A DNA stretch of 64,000 nt, taken from Acetoanaerobium sticklandii (GTDB lineage: Bacteria; Bacillota; Clostridia; Peptostreptococcales; Filifactoraceae). Made by a program: the position numbers and the translations under genes. The stretch lies in NCBI RefSeq assembly GCF_000196455.1, contig NC_014614.1:2154001-2218000 (forward strand), written 5' to 3'. Below, in pieces: positions 8,188-16,883 of this stretch (position 1 is the stretch's first letter; each line of letters opens with the position of its first letter). The notes beneath the pieces are model-generated. The model saw nothing but the letters and a program-made list of their open reading frames with translations, was not told where the DNA came from and made no database searches.

Positions 8188-8871
8188 ATGAAATATAAAT
8201 TATTACTTTTTGATGCAGACGAAACTCTTTTTGATTTTAAAAAAGCAGAGAGGTATGCAATTGAAGAATCTCTTAAGCATTTTAATATAGCTTATGAAGA
8301 ATCCGTTCATATACCTCTATATCACAAGGTGAACCACGATATATGGAAAGAATTTGAACAAGGAAAAATTACTCAAGATGCACTTAAGGCAGAACGCTTT
8401 CGAAGATTTTTTGATATCTTAGATTTAGATTATGACTCGGTGCTTTTTTCAAAAACATATATGAAGTATCTAGGGCAGGCATCCTTCCTATATGAAAAAT
8501 CTACAGCTATCATTGATAAGCTATCCAAATCTCATAGGCTAGCTATCATTACCAACGGTTTAACTGAGGTTCAAGAAAATAGAATATCAAAATCTAGCAT
8601 AGCCCATTACTTTGAAGAAATAATTATTTCAGAAGCTATCAATCTTTCAAAGCCAAACCCAGAAATTTTCAGCTATGCTCTGAATAAAATGAATCACAAC
8701 GATAAAAAATCCGTACTTATGATAGGAGATAGCTTAACTTCTGATATAAAAGGTGGTATAAACTTTGGAATCGATACCTGTTGGTACAATCCAAACAAAA
8801 TCAGCAATACTTTTGAATTTTCACCTACCTATGAAATCAGCGATTTAGATTCAATTTATGATATTATATAA
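8188..8871 (+). CDS. HAD-family nucleotidase, YjjG/YfnB type
   Basis: HAD subfamily IA phosphatase of 227 residues from the start chosen here. Motif I is LLFDADETLFDF (nucleophile Asp and the DxD acid/base), motif II IITNGL, motif III the Lys in LSKPNPEIF and motif IV MIGDSLTSDIKGG. Proteins of this type dephosphorylate nucleoside monophosphates, including damaged pyrimidine nucleotides. The ATG at 8188 is preferred because GGAGG at 8178-8182 is correctly spaced; an upstream in-frame TTG at 8164 has no ribosome binding site. It stands alone, divergent from the membrane protein/Crp unit. Confidence 0.85.
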   Translation: MKYKLLLFDADETLFDFKKAERYAIEESLKHFNIAYEESVHIPLYHKVNHDIWKEFEQGKITQDALKAERFRRFFDILDLDYDSVLFSKTYMKYLGQASFLYEKSTAIIDKLSKSHRLAIITNGLTEVQENRISKSSIAHYFEEIIISEAINLSKPNPEIFSYALNKMNHNDKKSVLMIGDSLTSDIKGGINFGIDTCWYNPNKISNTFEFSPTYEISDLDSIYDII

Positions 8872-8958
8872 CTGAATCTAATAAAGTGAGTAGTAGATAA
8901 TACTTTTTATTACTAATATAAACATTATAATTCAAAACACTAAATGGAGGTTATTACA

Positions 8959-9375
8959 ATGATAAGTTGGGAAACACAGTATGAGCTAGGAATCAAGTCT
9001 ATAGATGACCAGCATAAGGAACTAGTAAACATAATTAACAAAATGGCTGCTCTATTAATAGAAGCAAAACAAGGCGTAGATATTTACGATGAAGTTGCAA
9101 CTGTTATAAATGATTTAAAAAAATATACTATTTACCATTTCAAATATGAAGAAAATCTTTTTGACCAGTATTCTTATGAATACAAGGATACTCATAAGGC
9201 AGAGCATGACAAGCTTGTAAGTGACATAGAAGAGCTAGATTTGTCAAGCTTTGACGAAGACCAGATTAAACATACTAATGATTTGCTAAAATTCCTTATT
9301 ACATGGCTATTTAAGCATATCAGTGGCTCTGATTTTCTATATAGAGACTTACTTAAAGGATATAATGTTCAGTAG
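8959..9375 (+). CDS. bacteriohemerythrin
   Basis: Single-domain hemerythrin of 138 residues. The di-iron ligands are visible in order: His in DDQHKELV, HFKYEE (HxxxE), the HKAEH pair, and the last His and Asp in FKHISGSDFLY. Such proteins bind O2 at a non-haem di-iron centre and in anaerobes are thought to scavenge, sense or deliver O2. The ATG at 8959 is chosen because GGAGG at 8946-8950 precedes it; the upstream ATG at 8944 overlaps that site. It is followed by a long hairpin terminator. Confidence 0.92.
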   Translation: MISWETQYELGIKSIDDQHKELVNIINKMAALLIEAKQGVDIYDEVATVINDLKKYTIYHFKYEENLFDQYSYEYKDTHKAEHDKLVSDIEELDLSSFDEDQIKHTNDLLKFLITWLFKHISGSDFLYRDLLKGYNVQ

Positions 9376-9442
9376 CAAATAGGCTCTTAATATTATTTCT
9401 AAGGAAAATTACAAGTAGTTTTTTAAAGCTTTGATTTATTTA

Positions 9443-9503
9443 AAATAATACCTCCAAAACGAGAACCTAGTTAAATATAGGTTCTTTTTCGGAGGTATTT
9501 ATT
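9443..9503. terminator. long hairpin terminator after hemerythrin gene
   Basis: Nested inverted repeat: outer arms AAATAATACCTCC and GGAGGTATTTATT, inner arms AGAACCTA and TAGGTTCT, followed by a T-rich tract. It lies between the convergent hemerythrin and arginase-fold genes and can serve both. Confidence 0.75.
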
Positions 9504-9526
9504 ATTTTTTATTTTATATTACTGAA

Positions 9527-10510
9527 TTACAGCTTTAGGTTATTACTTGCTATAGAATTTACAGCTGCAAATATAAAGGTAGCCGCTAAGTTAGAGGTTA
9601 TATTATCTTGGTCGTAGCGTGGCGATACCTCTGCTATATCCATTGCTATAACTTTTTTATGAGTGAAGATTCTATCAAAGAATTTTAGTACTCTACTAGG
9701 ATGAAGTCCTAGTGGCTGAACCGCACTTACTCCAGGTGCAAATGCAGAAGAAAAAACATCACTACATATAGTCACATAAATACTTTCTTGCTTTTCGATA
9801 AAATTATCTAGGCTTGCAAAGGCATCTTCTAAGGCTCCTTCTTCGATGTCCTTTGCCAAAAGATACTCTATCCCCAGTGCATCAGCAGTATTAAAAAGCT
9901 CTATAGTGTTTCCTCTTTTTTGAATTCCTATGCAGTAATAATTAAAAGGAAGTTCATTAAGCTTGCAGTAATCTGCTATTTGTCTGAACATAGTACCAGA
10001 AGAAGCTCCATTTTTATATGGTCTAATATCAAAATGAGCATCAAAATTTATAATCCCTAAATTGGTTTTGGTTTTTACTCCCATATAGGTTCCTAAAGCA
10101 ACTTCGTGTCCACCACCTAAAACAAGTGGAAACAACCCCATATCCATAATTTTCGATACTGCTAAGCTTAGCGATTTCTGAGCTGTTTCTAAATCATTAT
10201 CCTCGCAGTAAATATCTCCTGCATCAAGCAATTTCAAATTCGATGAAAAACTACATGGAAGATTACATAATTCCTTCCTTATACTCTTTGGACCATTTAA
10301 AGCTCCAGGTCTTCCTAAATTTCTCCTTACTCCTTCATCGCTAAGAAATCCAATAAAAGCAACACCTGCTTGATTTGAATCTAAGGAAATAGTCTCATCC
10401 ATCAGATTAAGAGGCTTAACCCACTGATGCCATCTAAAAGCATTGTAGTTTTTTTCATCATCTATTCTTCCTGTCCATATATCCATATTGGGTTTTGTAT
10501 AATTTATCAT
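9527..10510 (-). CDS. hutG: arginase-fold hydrolase, probable formimidoylglutamase
   Basis: Ureohydrolase-family protein of 327 residues. Two metal-ligand segments are intact (GGGHEVALG and DAHFDIRP). The third reads CSDVFSSAFAPGVS; aligned on AFAP with the canonical SFDIDCLDPAFAP, the first Asp ligand is Cys and the later Asp-Pro is Ser-Ser. The N-terminal region (WTGRIDDE, RWHQWV) resembles formimidoylglutamases, which release formamide from N-formimidoyl-glutamate in histidine breakdown. No other hut gene is nearby, so the substrate is inferred. The ATG at 10510 is chosen over an upstream GTG (10540) because AAGGTGG precedes it. Confidence 0.72.
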   Translation of the reverse strand: MINYTKPNMDIWTGRIDDEKNYNAFRWHQWVKPLNLMDETISLDSNQAGVAFIGFLSDEGVRRNLGRPGALNGPKSIRKELCNLPCSFSSNLKLLDAGDIYCEDNDLETAQKSLSLAVSKIMDMGLFPLVLGGGHEVALGTYMGVKTKTNLGIINFDAHFDIRPYKNGASSGTMFRQIADYCKLNELPFNYYCIGIQKRGNTIELFNTADALGIEYLLAKDIEEGALEDAFASLDNFIEKQESIYVTICSDVFSSAFAPGVSAVQPLGLHPSRVLKFFDRIFTHKKVIAMDIAEVSPRYDQDNITSNLAATFIFAAVNSIASNNLKL

Positions 10511-10613
10511 AGACACCACCTTAATGAAAGCTCCATCCACAAATTAAATCAAATATTCCTGATCGTTTCAGAGCCGTTTATTTTCACAATAATAATATTA
10601 GTTATTAACATAC

Positions 10614-11060
10614 TTATTTATAATCTTTAACCATCTGTTTATAATCCAGCTCTTTAAAGCCCATTTTCATATAGAGCTTCTTAGCTCTCTCGTTGCTTGG
10701 AGATATTTCTAGTCTTTGTCTTGCTATTCCTTCTGAATTAGCTTTTTGTTCTAAAAGCTCGAAGAAATCTCTTCCAAGTCCCTTTGATCTATATTCATCA
10801 AGAAGATAAAGCTCCTCTATCCAAATTACTACTCCACAAGCTTCTGGTGAAAAGGTTTTTGAAATTATTCCATACCCTACAGGCTTAGACTCGTATTCTA
10901 AGATATACCCTTCCAAATAATCTGAAGACCTAAAAAACTCATTATAAGCAGCTTCAAAATGGCTTTCTGGAACTGTATGGTCTACTGCATCTGAGCTATA
11001 GAAGTTCTTCGCAAATTCCATATATATTTCTTTATCTGTTTTTTCAATTCTTCTTATCAT
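10614..11060 (-). CDS. GNAT-family N-acetyltransferase
   Basis: Protein of 148 residues with the GNAT fold: the acetyl-CoA loop is in LLDEYRSKGLGRDFF (the R/Q-x-x-G-x-G/A type) and the C-terminal SNERAKKLYMKMGFKEL is typical. The substrate cannot be read from the sequence. The N-terminal part resembles aminoglycoside- and amino-group-type acetyltransferases only in general layout. The start at 11060 has a GGAG site. It is separated from the downstream hutG-like gene by about 100 bp and may be co-transcribed with it. Confidence 0.85.
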   Translation of the reverse strand: MIRRIEKTDKEIYMEFAKNFYSSDAVDHTVPESHFEAAYNEFFRSSDYLEGYILEYESKPVGYGIISKTFSPEACGVVIWIEELYLLDEYRSKGLGRDFFELLEQKANSEGIARQRLEISPSNERAKKLYMKMGFKELDYKQMVKDYK

Positions 11061-11128
11061 CTTTTACTCCTCCATTATATGAGCTTACTTTATACTAATA
11101 TCATAAAGCTAAAGTATCTAAATTCATA

Positions 11129-11161
11129 AAAAAATCCTGCTTTAATGATACAGGATTTTTT
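11129..11161. terminator. hairpin terminator between acetyltransferase and vanW gene
   Basis: Perfect arms AAAAAATCCTG (11129-11139) and CAGGATTTTTT (11151-11161) with an 11-base loop and T runs on both strands. It is downstream of the vanW-like gene on the minus strand. Confidence 0.85.
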
Positions 11162-11231
11162 TCATAAATCAATATTTTCATTCAAATTTTTCATATTATG
11201 AGTTTATTTCTTTGATTAGTTAAGCCTTAAT

Positions 11232-12338
11232 TTAATTGGTTTTTTTAGGCTCTCTATAGCTTGAAATGAATTTATCCTGTATACTTCCATTTACAGTTCT
11301 TGTCATTTCATACTTTCTTTCTGCCAGTTTCTTTACAGAAATATTTACTTCTTTATCATCAGCTTGACTTCCATAAATCCTAAAATATATCTTAGAATTT
11401 TCTACAAAGGCTTGAAGATAAATCGGATTGTTTAATGTGTTTTTAAATTTAAAATCCAAAGTAGATGCTACTGCGGCATCCGTTCCTTTAGGCACATATG
11501 CAACAGGAAGAGAATGATTTCTTCTTGAAGTCACTGTCATGCCTGCTCTTAATACAGAATTGAACAAAGTAGTAGAAACCTGGCACACTCCTCCTCCTAC
11601 TCCTTCAACAAACTCTCCATCCACAATTACAGGTGCATTTTTGTATCCCCTAGCAAGAGTAGTTTGGCCAACTACCTTATTGAAAGAAAATTCTTCTCCT
11701 GGCATCAGTATAGTTCCATCGATTGCTTTGGCAGCCAGTGATATATTTTCTGATCTTCCTGCAACTTTAGAATTAAAAGAAGTAGAGAACTCAGAAAGAA
11801 TAAAATTTATTTTTTTCATATCTTCAGTAGTCCTACTTGGAACTTGTCCGTAGTTAAACACAGGCTGATAAGGAGTAAAATCCTGATGTCTCACTTTCAT
11901 AATCAAATCCTGCTTAGCTTTTTCAATGTCCATTTCAATAGCTTGAACCCCTGGTGTTATAGCTACTAGCTCTCCTTTTGTATTTATACTAGTCGCAGCA
12001 TTTTGGCCTTTTTTATTAAGCGCTTTTTTCATGTTCTCTAGCTCTTGATAAAATATTACTTCATCCATTTGAAGAAGCATTACTCCCCCACTGGGATTAG
12101 GTAAAAACTTAAATACTTTTGTAGCATCAAAATCATAAATCTGACCTAAGCCATTTGCAATTCTAATTGTTCCTATATATTCCTCCGGCATTGTAACCTT
12201 TATAGCTGAATCTGTAGTTGTGGATACTGGTTGATTCTCTATTGGTATTTGAGGATTAAGTGTTTCGGCATATGATGATATCGGAGAAAATAAAATTGCA
12301 AAGGCGAGAATAAAACTTCCTACACCTTTATACTTCAT
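11232..12338 (-). CDS. secreted VanW-family protein
   Basis: Protein of 368 residues from the ATG at 12338, which has an AAGGAG site; an in-frame extension to 12371 lacks one. A signal peptide ends near SSYAETL. The middle is a peptidoglycan-binding-like region and the C-terminal half is a full VanW domain: FSTSF, GEEFSFNKVVG, GGVCQVSTTLFN and RRNHSLPVAYVPKGTDA. VanW proteins occur beside cell-envelope genes; their function is unknown. No van genes are near, so resistance is not implied. A short hairpin with a T tract lies in the leader just upstream of the ribosome binding site. Confidence 0.88.
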   Translation of the reverse strand: MKYKGVGSFILAFAILFSPISSYAETLNPQIPIENQPVSTTTDSAIKVTMPEEYIGTIRIANGLGQIYDFDATKVFKFLPNPSGGVMLLQMDEVIFYQELENMKKALNKKGQNAATSINTKGELVAITPGVQAIEMDIEKAKQDLIMKVRHQDFTPYQPVFNYGQVPSRTTEDMKKINFILSEFSTSFNSKVAGRSENISLAAKAIDGTILMPGEEFSFNKVVGQTTLARGYKNAPVIVDGEFVEGVGGGVCQVSTTLFNSVLRAGMTVTSRRNHSLPVAYVPKGTDAAVASTLDFKFKNTLNNPIYLQAFVENSKIYFRIYGSQADDKEVNISVKKLAERKYEMTRTVNGSIQDKFISSYREPKKTN

Positions 12339-12362
12339 AATAACACTCCTTTTTTCGAAAAT

Positions 12363-12395
12363 AAAAACCATAGAATCAAAAATTATATGGTTTTT
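12363..12395 (-). terminator. hairpin in the vanW leader, possible attenuator
   Basis: Arms AAAAACCATA (12363-12372) and TATGGTTTTT (12386-12395). On the minus strand this is a short stem followed by a T-rich tract, ending a few bases before the AAGGAG site of the VanW-family gene. It could reduce readthrough into that gene. A 7-4-7 palindrome (TTATTGT-N4-ACAATAA, 12403-12420) sits just upstream. Confidence 0.4.
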
Positions 12396-12564
12396 TTACA
12401 CCTTATTGTATTAACAATAAATTCAAATAAATTAATCATATATATAATTTACCCAATATATTGGTTTTTAATAACGTCTTTTTATTATATCAAATCTATA
12501 GCTTATATCAAATACATTTAGGTTAGCTTAATTGTAAAATCAAATTGAACCAATAAAAAATTCC

Positions 12565-13700
12565 ATAGCTTTCCAACCTGTAATATAATTAAATCACCAC
12601 AAAATAACCAACTACAGGAAGGTGCGAGCTATGGAATACTCTAATAATACACCAATATGCAGAAGGAATAAACACTTAAATGAGTTTGAAAGAAGTAAAA
12701 TTGAAGTTTTAAGTTCTTTAGGCTACTCGCCTTACCGTATTGCTAAAATGATTAATAGATCTGCTAATACTGTACGTAATGAGATTAAAAGAGGAACTGT
12801 TACTCAAATTAAAGCTGGGAAATCTACATCATCGTATTTCGCTGAAACAGGTCATATCATCTATAAAAGGAACAGGAAGAATTGCGGTAGCAAATACAAA
12901 CTGTTTAAATGCCAAAACTTCATCGAGCATGTGTATAAACTCTTTTATGAAAATAAGCATTCATTTGATTCAATAGTAGGTTCATGCAAGACAAATGAAA
13001 GCTTTGCTGCTACTGATATGGTATGTGCTAAAACACTATACAACTACGTTGATAAAGGTCTTCTTCAAATCTCAAATGTAGATCTTCCATTTAAACTAAA
13101 AAGAGATACTAAAAGTAAGCGTATCAGATTTCATAAAAGGAATCTTGGAACAAGTATCGACCTTAGACCTGAGATCATCAATTCGCGTAGCGAGTTTGGA
13201 CACTGGGAGATTGATACTGTCATCGGTAGTAAGAGCAAGGAAGATAATGTGCTTCTTACACTAACTGAAAGAATGACTAGAAAACAGATTATAAGGATGA
13301 TACCTTCCAAAACAGCTGACGCTGTTCAGAATAGTCTAAATGAGCTCTTCACAGAATGCGGAAGCTTGTATACTAAGGTATTTAAAAGCTTTACTGCTGA
13401 CAATGGTCAAGAATTTTCAAGGCTTAGTACTTTGGAGAAATATTCGAATTTAAGGGTATATTTTGCACATCCTTATTCATCAGGTGAAAGAGGAACGAAT
13501 GAACGTCATAATGGTCTGATAAGAAGGTTCATTCCTAAAGGAAGAAGAATCAAGGATTATACACATAAAAACATCATCAAGGTGCAAAACTGGTGCAACT
13601 CACTTCCAAGGAAGATACTAAACTATCTTACTCCAGATCAAGCATTTGAAGATCAAATTAGAGAATTATTTTATCAATAGTTATTACAGGTATGGAGAAC
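12565..13700 (+). mobile_element. IS30-family insertion sequence (ends approximate)
   Basis: A single intact transposase gene flanked by imperfect inverted repeats. The left end has TTCCAACCTGTAATA (12571-12585). The right end, immediately after the stop codon, reads on the other strand as CTCCATACCTGTAATA (about 13697-13682); ACCTGTAATA is shared exactly. Size is about 1.1 kb, as usual for IS30. I could not define the exact termini or a target-site duplication. It sits between the vanW and methionine gamma-lyase genes and breaks no recognisable gene. Confidence 0.7.
12631..13680 (+). CDS. IS30-family transposase
   Basis: Protein of 349 residues. The N-terminal IS30-type helix-turn-helix is visible (HLNEFERSKIEVL, then YSPYRIAKMINRSANTV). 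The C-terminal integrase-fold domain keeps all three acidic residues: Asp in GHWEIDTVIG, Asp in FTADNGQEFS and Glu in GTNERHNGLIRRF. The ATG at 12631 is chosen because AGGAAGG at 12616-12622 is 8 bases away; an upstream GTG at 12622 overlaps that site. No frameshift or stop is seen, so the element may be active. Confidence 0.93.
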   Translation: MEYSNNTPICRRNKHLNEFERSKIEVLSSLGYSPYRIAKMINRSANTVRNEIKRGTVTQIKAGKSTSSYFAETGHIIYKRNRKNCGSKYKLFKCQNFIEHVYKLFYENKHSFDSIVGSCKTNESFAATDMVCAKTLYNYVDKGLLQISNVDLPFKLKRDTKSKRIRFHKRNLGTSIDLRPEIINSRSEFGHWEIDTVIGSKSKEDNVLLTLTERMTRKQIIRMIPSKTADAVQNSLNELFTECGSLYTKVFKSFTADNGQEFSRLSTLEKYSNLRVYFAHPYSSGERGTNERHNGLIRRFIPKGRRIKDYTHKNIIKVQNWCNSLPRKILNYLTPDQAFEDQIRELFYQ

Positions 13701-13774
13701 TAGTTCAACTTATTATTGCAATTTACGTAAATATATGCTCATTAGCATCCTTAAAATTCTTCTCATACCTGCAA

Positions 13775-13802
13775 AAAAGCCCATAATAATCTATGGGCTT
13801 TT
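13775..13802. terminator. hairpin terminator after methionine gamma-lyase gene
   Basis: Perfect 11-bp arms AAAAGCCCATA and TATGGGCTTTT with a 6-base loop, and T tracts on both strands. It ends the minus-strand methionine gamma-lyase transcript and also shields against readthrough from the insertion sequence. Confidence 0.88.
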
Positions 13803-13833
13803 GTTAATTAAGTATATTAAATTAATTAGCTAT

Positions 13834-15033
13834 TTATAAAATACCATCTAAGGCTTGCTTTAAATCTGCAATTATATCTTCAGGATTCTCTAAGCCTACA
13901 GAAAGTCTGATTAATCCATCGCTTATTCCCGCTTTTGCTCTTTCTTCTGCTGTATATGGAGAGTGAGTCATAGATGCTGGATGCTGAATCAATGTTTCTG
14001 CGTCTCCTAAGCTTACAGCAAGTACGCAAAGATGAACAGTGTCCATAACCTTTTTACCCTTTTCGATATCTCCTTTTATTTCAAAAGCAATCATTGCTCC
14101 TGGAAGACTCATTTGTTTTTTAACTATTTCAGCTTGTGGGAAATCTTCAAAACCTGGGAAGTATACTTTATCTACTGCAGGATGATTACGTAAAAACTCA
14201 GCAACTTTCACTGCATTTTCACAGTGCTTCTCCATACGGATATGAAGAGTTTTCATACCTCTAGCTATAAGGAAAGCATCAAATGGACTAAGAACTGCTC
14301 CAGTCATATCTTTTACTCCAAAAAATCTCACTTGATCTATAAAAGCTTTGGTTCCTACTACGAATCCTGCTATTACATCTCCATGTCCATTAAGATATTT
14401 AGTCGCTGAGTGAACTACAACATCTGCTCCTAGCTCTATTGGTCTTTGAATATATGGTGTACAGAATGTATTGTCAACCATTACTAAGCACCCTTCATTC
14501 TGGTGAGCTATATCGCTTATTGCTCTTATATCAGCTACATCTAAAGTAGGGTTTGCTGGTGTTTCTAAATAAACTACCTTTGTATTTGGCTTCATTGCGT
14601 TCTTAACATTTTGAGGATCCTTAGTATCTACGAAAGTAACCTCTACTCCGTATCTAGGCATACCATGGCTAAGAAGAGCAAAAGTACAGCCATAAAGTGT
14701 ATCTGCTGCAACTACGTGATCCCCTGCCTTAAGAGCCGTCCAAAGAGCTGAACTGATTGCTCCCATTCCAGAGCCCATTGACATACATGCCTCTGCTCCT
14801 TCTAAAAGTGCTAGCTTTTCTTCTACAGGAGTATTACTTGGATTTCCTAATCTTGTGTATATGTAACCTTCTTCTTCTCCAGCAAAACGTTTTCCACCTT
14901 GGTCTGCGCTGTCGAAAATAAATGTAGAAGTTTGGTATATAGGAGTAGCTAAAGCTCCCATTTCATTTTTCTGATATCCACCATGTATAGTTCTTGTAGC
15001 AAATCCCATATTCTTTAAAGCATCTTTATTCAT
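13834..15033 (-). CDS. megL: L-methionine gamma-lyase
   Basis: PLP enzyme of the Cys/Met metabolism family, 399 residues. The PLP lysine is Lys212 (SATKYLNGHGD). DTLYGCTF places a cysteine at residue 116, the position of the characteristic Cys116 of Pseudomonas putida methionine gamma-lyase, which separates this enzyme from cystathionine lyases and O-acetylhomoserine sulfhydrylases. It splits methionine into methanethiol, 2-oxobutyrate and ammonia in the cytoplasm, a catabolic reaction suited to amino-acid fermentation. Upstream lie a sigma-54 promoter and a TyrR-type box, and the next gene encodes a matching activator. Confidence 0.87.
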   Translation of the reverse strand: MNKDALKNMGFATRTIHGGYQKNEMGALATPIYQTSTFIFDSADQGGKRFAGEEEGYIYTRLGNPSNTPVEEKLALLEGAEACMSMGSGMGAISSALWTALKAGDHVVAADTLYGCTFALLSHGMPRYGVEVTFVDTKDPQNVKNAMKPNTKVVYLETPANPTLDVADIRAISDIAHQNEGCLVMVDNTFCTPYIQRPIELGADVVVHSATKYLNGHGDVIAGFVVGTKAFIDQVRFFGVKDMTGAVLSPFDAFLIARGMKTLHIRMEKHCENAVKVAEFLRNHPAVDKVYFPGFEDFPQAEIVKKQMSLPGAMIAFEIKGDIEKGKKVMDTVHLCVLAVSLGDAETLIQHPASMTHSPYTAEERAKAGISDGLIRLSVGLENPEDIIADLKQALDGIL

Positions 15034-15089
15034 AATAATATCCTCCTTAATTTATCCAAAAATTACATACTTATTTAGTTAAATACAGA

Positions 15090-15105
15090 AGCAATAAGCT
15101 TGCCA
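15090..15105 (-). promoter_or_regulatory. sigma-54 (-24/-12) promoter of megL
   Basis: On the minus strand TGGCAAGCTTATTGCT matches TGGCAC-N5-TTGCW with the required GG-N10-GC spacing. The GC is about 58 bp upstream of the megL ATG. The neighbouring gene encodes a sigma-54 activator with a TyrR-type DNA-binding domain. Confidence 0.85.
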
Positions 15106-15282
15106 AAAAAAATAGATGTTATTATTTTTATATAAAAATTAATTACATCTATCCTATTACAACATAATTTTATTTTTAATTTAAGCAAAAGTTGAAATTT
15201 TCTTTAAAATCCAATTGCCAATTTATATATTGGAATTTTTAATTTCCATTATTACAATTAAATAGTAAATATATATTTCCAC

Positions 15283-15300
15283 TGTAAATTTATATTTACA
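15283..15300 (-). promoter_or_regulatory. TyrR-type upstream activator box
   Basis: TGTAAATTTATATTTACA has arms identical to the TyrR box TGTAAA-N6-TTTACA. It lies about 190 bp upstream of the -24/-12 promoter, an enhancer distance. A weaker copy (AGTAAA-N6-TTTCCA) abuts it at 15265-15282 and a further dyad, CCAAT-N6-ATTGG, is at 15218-15233. The boxes sit between megL and the activator gene's stop codon. Confidence 0.75.
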
Positions 15301-15314
15301 TTTTTAAATTACAC

Positions 15315-16883
15315 TTACATTTTCAAATTATACTTTTTTAATTTATTAATTAGTGCAGTATGAGAAAGTCCAAGTTTTTTTGCTGTTTTTCTTATACTCA
15401 TATCAGTTTCTATATTATTTAATAATATTTGTTTCTCTATATCTTCCAATTGTTTCTTTAATGAAGCTTCGCTTCTTATAATTTCAAATGCTTTTTCATT
15501 GTCCTTTTCTTTGGCAGGATTTAGCATCAGATGTTCCTCTGAAAGTATCGCCCCTTCACATAAATTCATAGCTCTTTCCATAATATTTTCTAGTTCTCTT
15601 ATGTTTCCTGTATATTCATAGCTCATAAGTCTTTCCAAAAAAACCATACTAGTACTTCCAACAGATTTATTAAGCTTTTTATTCATTTTTTGCACAAAAT
15701 AACTAACCAGAAGTGGAATATCTTCTTTTCTATCACGCAGAGGTGGAATCTCTAGAGGTATAACATTAAGCCTATAGTATAAATCCTCTCTAAACATTCC
15801 TTTTTCAATCATTTCTTCCAAATTTCTATGAGTTGCACAGATTATTCTCACATCGACTTTTTCTTCCTTACTGCTTCCTATTCTTCTAACCACACCTTCT
15901 TGCAATACTCTGAGCAGTTTGGCCTGAGTTGTAAGTGATAGTTCTCCTATTTCATCCAGAAATAAAGTTCCTTTATCCGCTTCTTTAAAAAGTCCTAGTT
16001 TCCCACTGTTTAGAGCTCCTGTAAAGCTACCTTTTTCATAGCCAAATAGTTCACTTTCTATCAAAGAATCAGGAATAGCAGCACAATTTATAGTTATAAA
16101 TCTCTGATTTTCTCTTTGGCTTAGATTCTTTATCGCTCTTGCAAAAAGCTCTTTGCCCGTTCCACTTTCTCCTCTTATAAGAATAGTCGAATCACTTTTC
16201 GCAACAGCTTTAGCTATTTTTTTAAGGTTGTATATAGCATTGCTATTTCCTATTATATCTTTAAATTGATCATCTTCAGAGCTTATCACTATATCTGCCA
16301 GCTCTTTTGCTTTTTTATAGTCTTTAATAGTTAGAACTGCTCCAGCAGAATATCCATCATCATCCTTTATCGCTCTTCCGCTAGCCAAATATCTGCCTTC
16401 TACTCTCTCATTTTGGATGAAAGTTTCTATATTATCATAATTTTTCCCTTGTTCCAAGAAACCTATTAAATTTGTACTCTTTCCTAGAAAGCTTTTTATA
16501 TTTTTCCCTAGTAGCTCTGTTTTATCATAATCAAATATTTTCTCTGAATAGTCATTGAAAAATTCAATTTCTAATTTTGGATTTAGAGCTATTACTCCTT
16601 CATCTACAGAATCTATAATAGCCTCAAGACGTTTTGAGCTTTTTTCAAATTCTAAAAGCTTAATTTCTTTAATAGAAATAACGTCCTCTAATTGCATCAA
16701 ATCATTTGTAATATCTTTAATTTCTTGGCTTTCAATATCCTCAATCTGGATATTTACTCTTTTAGAAAACACCTCAACTGAATTTAGACTTATATGTCTA
16801 GAATAAATTTTACCTAGAATTTTTAGAGTTACTCCTATCTTGTCTTCAGTTTCTATACTTAATCTTATATATTTTTTCATCAT
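15315..16883 (-). CDS. sigma-54-dependent activator, TyrR-like (ACT-PAS-AAA+-HTH)
   Basis: Protein of 522 residues. An ACT-like ligand domain is at about 5-75, a PAS domain at 82-190, an AAA+ domain at 205-435 with Walker A GESGTGKE (238-245) and the sigma-54 contact loop GSFTGA (285-290, the Ser variant of GAFTGA), and a TyrR-type helix-turn-helix at the C-terminus (RKTAKKLGLSHTALINKL). An ACT domain suggests amino-acid sensing; methionine or a related compound is plausible because megL follows with a matching promoter and box (inference). The ATG start has a GAGGTAAAAT site. Confidence 0.9.
   Translation of the reverse strand: MMKKYIRLSIETEDKIGVTLKILGKIYSRHISLNSVEVFSKRVNIQIEDIESQEIKDITNDLMQLEDVISIKEIKLLEFEKSSKRLEAIIDSVDEGVIALNPKLEIEFFNDYSEKIFDYDKTELLGKNIKSFLGKSTNLIGFLEQGKNYDNIETFIQNERVEGRYLASGRAIKDDDGYSAGAVLTIKDYKKAKELADIVISSEDDQFKDIIGNSNAIYNLKKIAKAVAKSDSTILIRGESGTGKELFARAIKNLSQRENQRFITINCAAIPDSLIESELFGYEKGSFTGALNSGKLGLFKEADKGTLFLDEIGELSLTTQAKLLRVLQEGVVRRIGSSKEEKVDVRIICATHRNLEEMIEKGMFREDLYYRLNVIPLEIPPLRDRKEDIPLLVSYFVQKMNKKLNKSVGSTSMVFLERLMSYEYTGNIRELENIMERAMNLCEGAILSEEHLMLNPAKEKDNEKAFEIIRSEASLKKQLEDIEKQILLNNIETDMSIRKTAKKLGLSHTALINKLKKYNLKM

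Noticed and set aside
11232..12338. VanW gene as vancomycin resistance
   Set aside because: VanW domains are common in clostridia without van genes; no vanHAX or VanRS genes are present.
12454..12468. 15-bp sequence CAATATATTGGTTTT shared with 23758-23772
   Set aside because: AT-rich, short, in unrelated contexts (IS flank and hairpin); likely chance.
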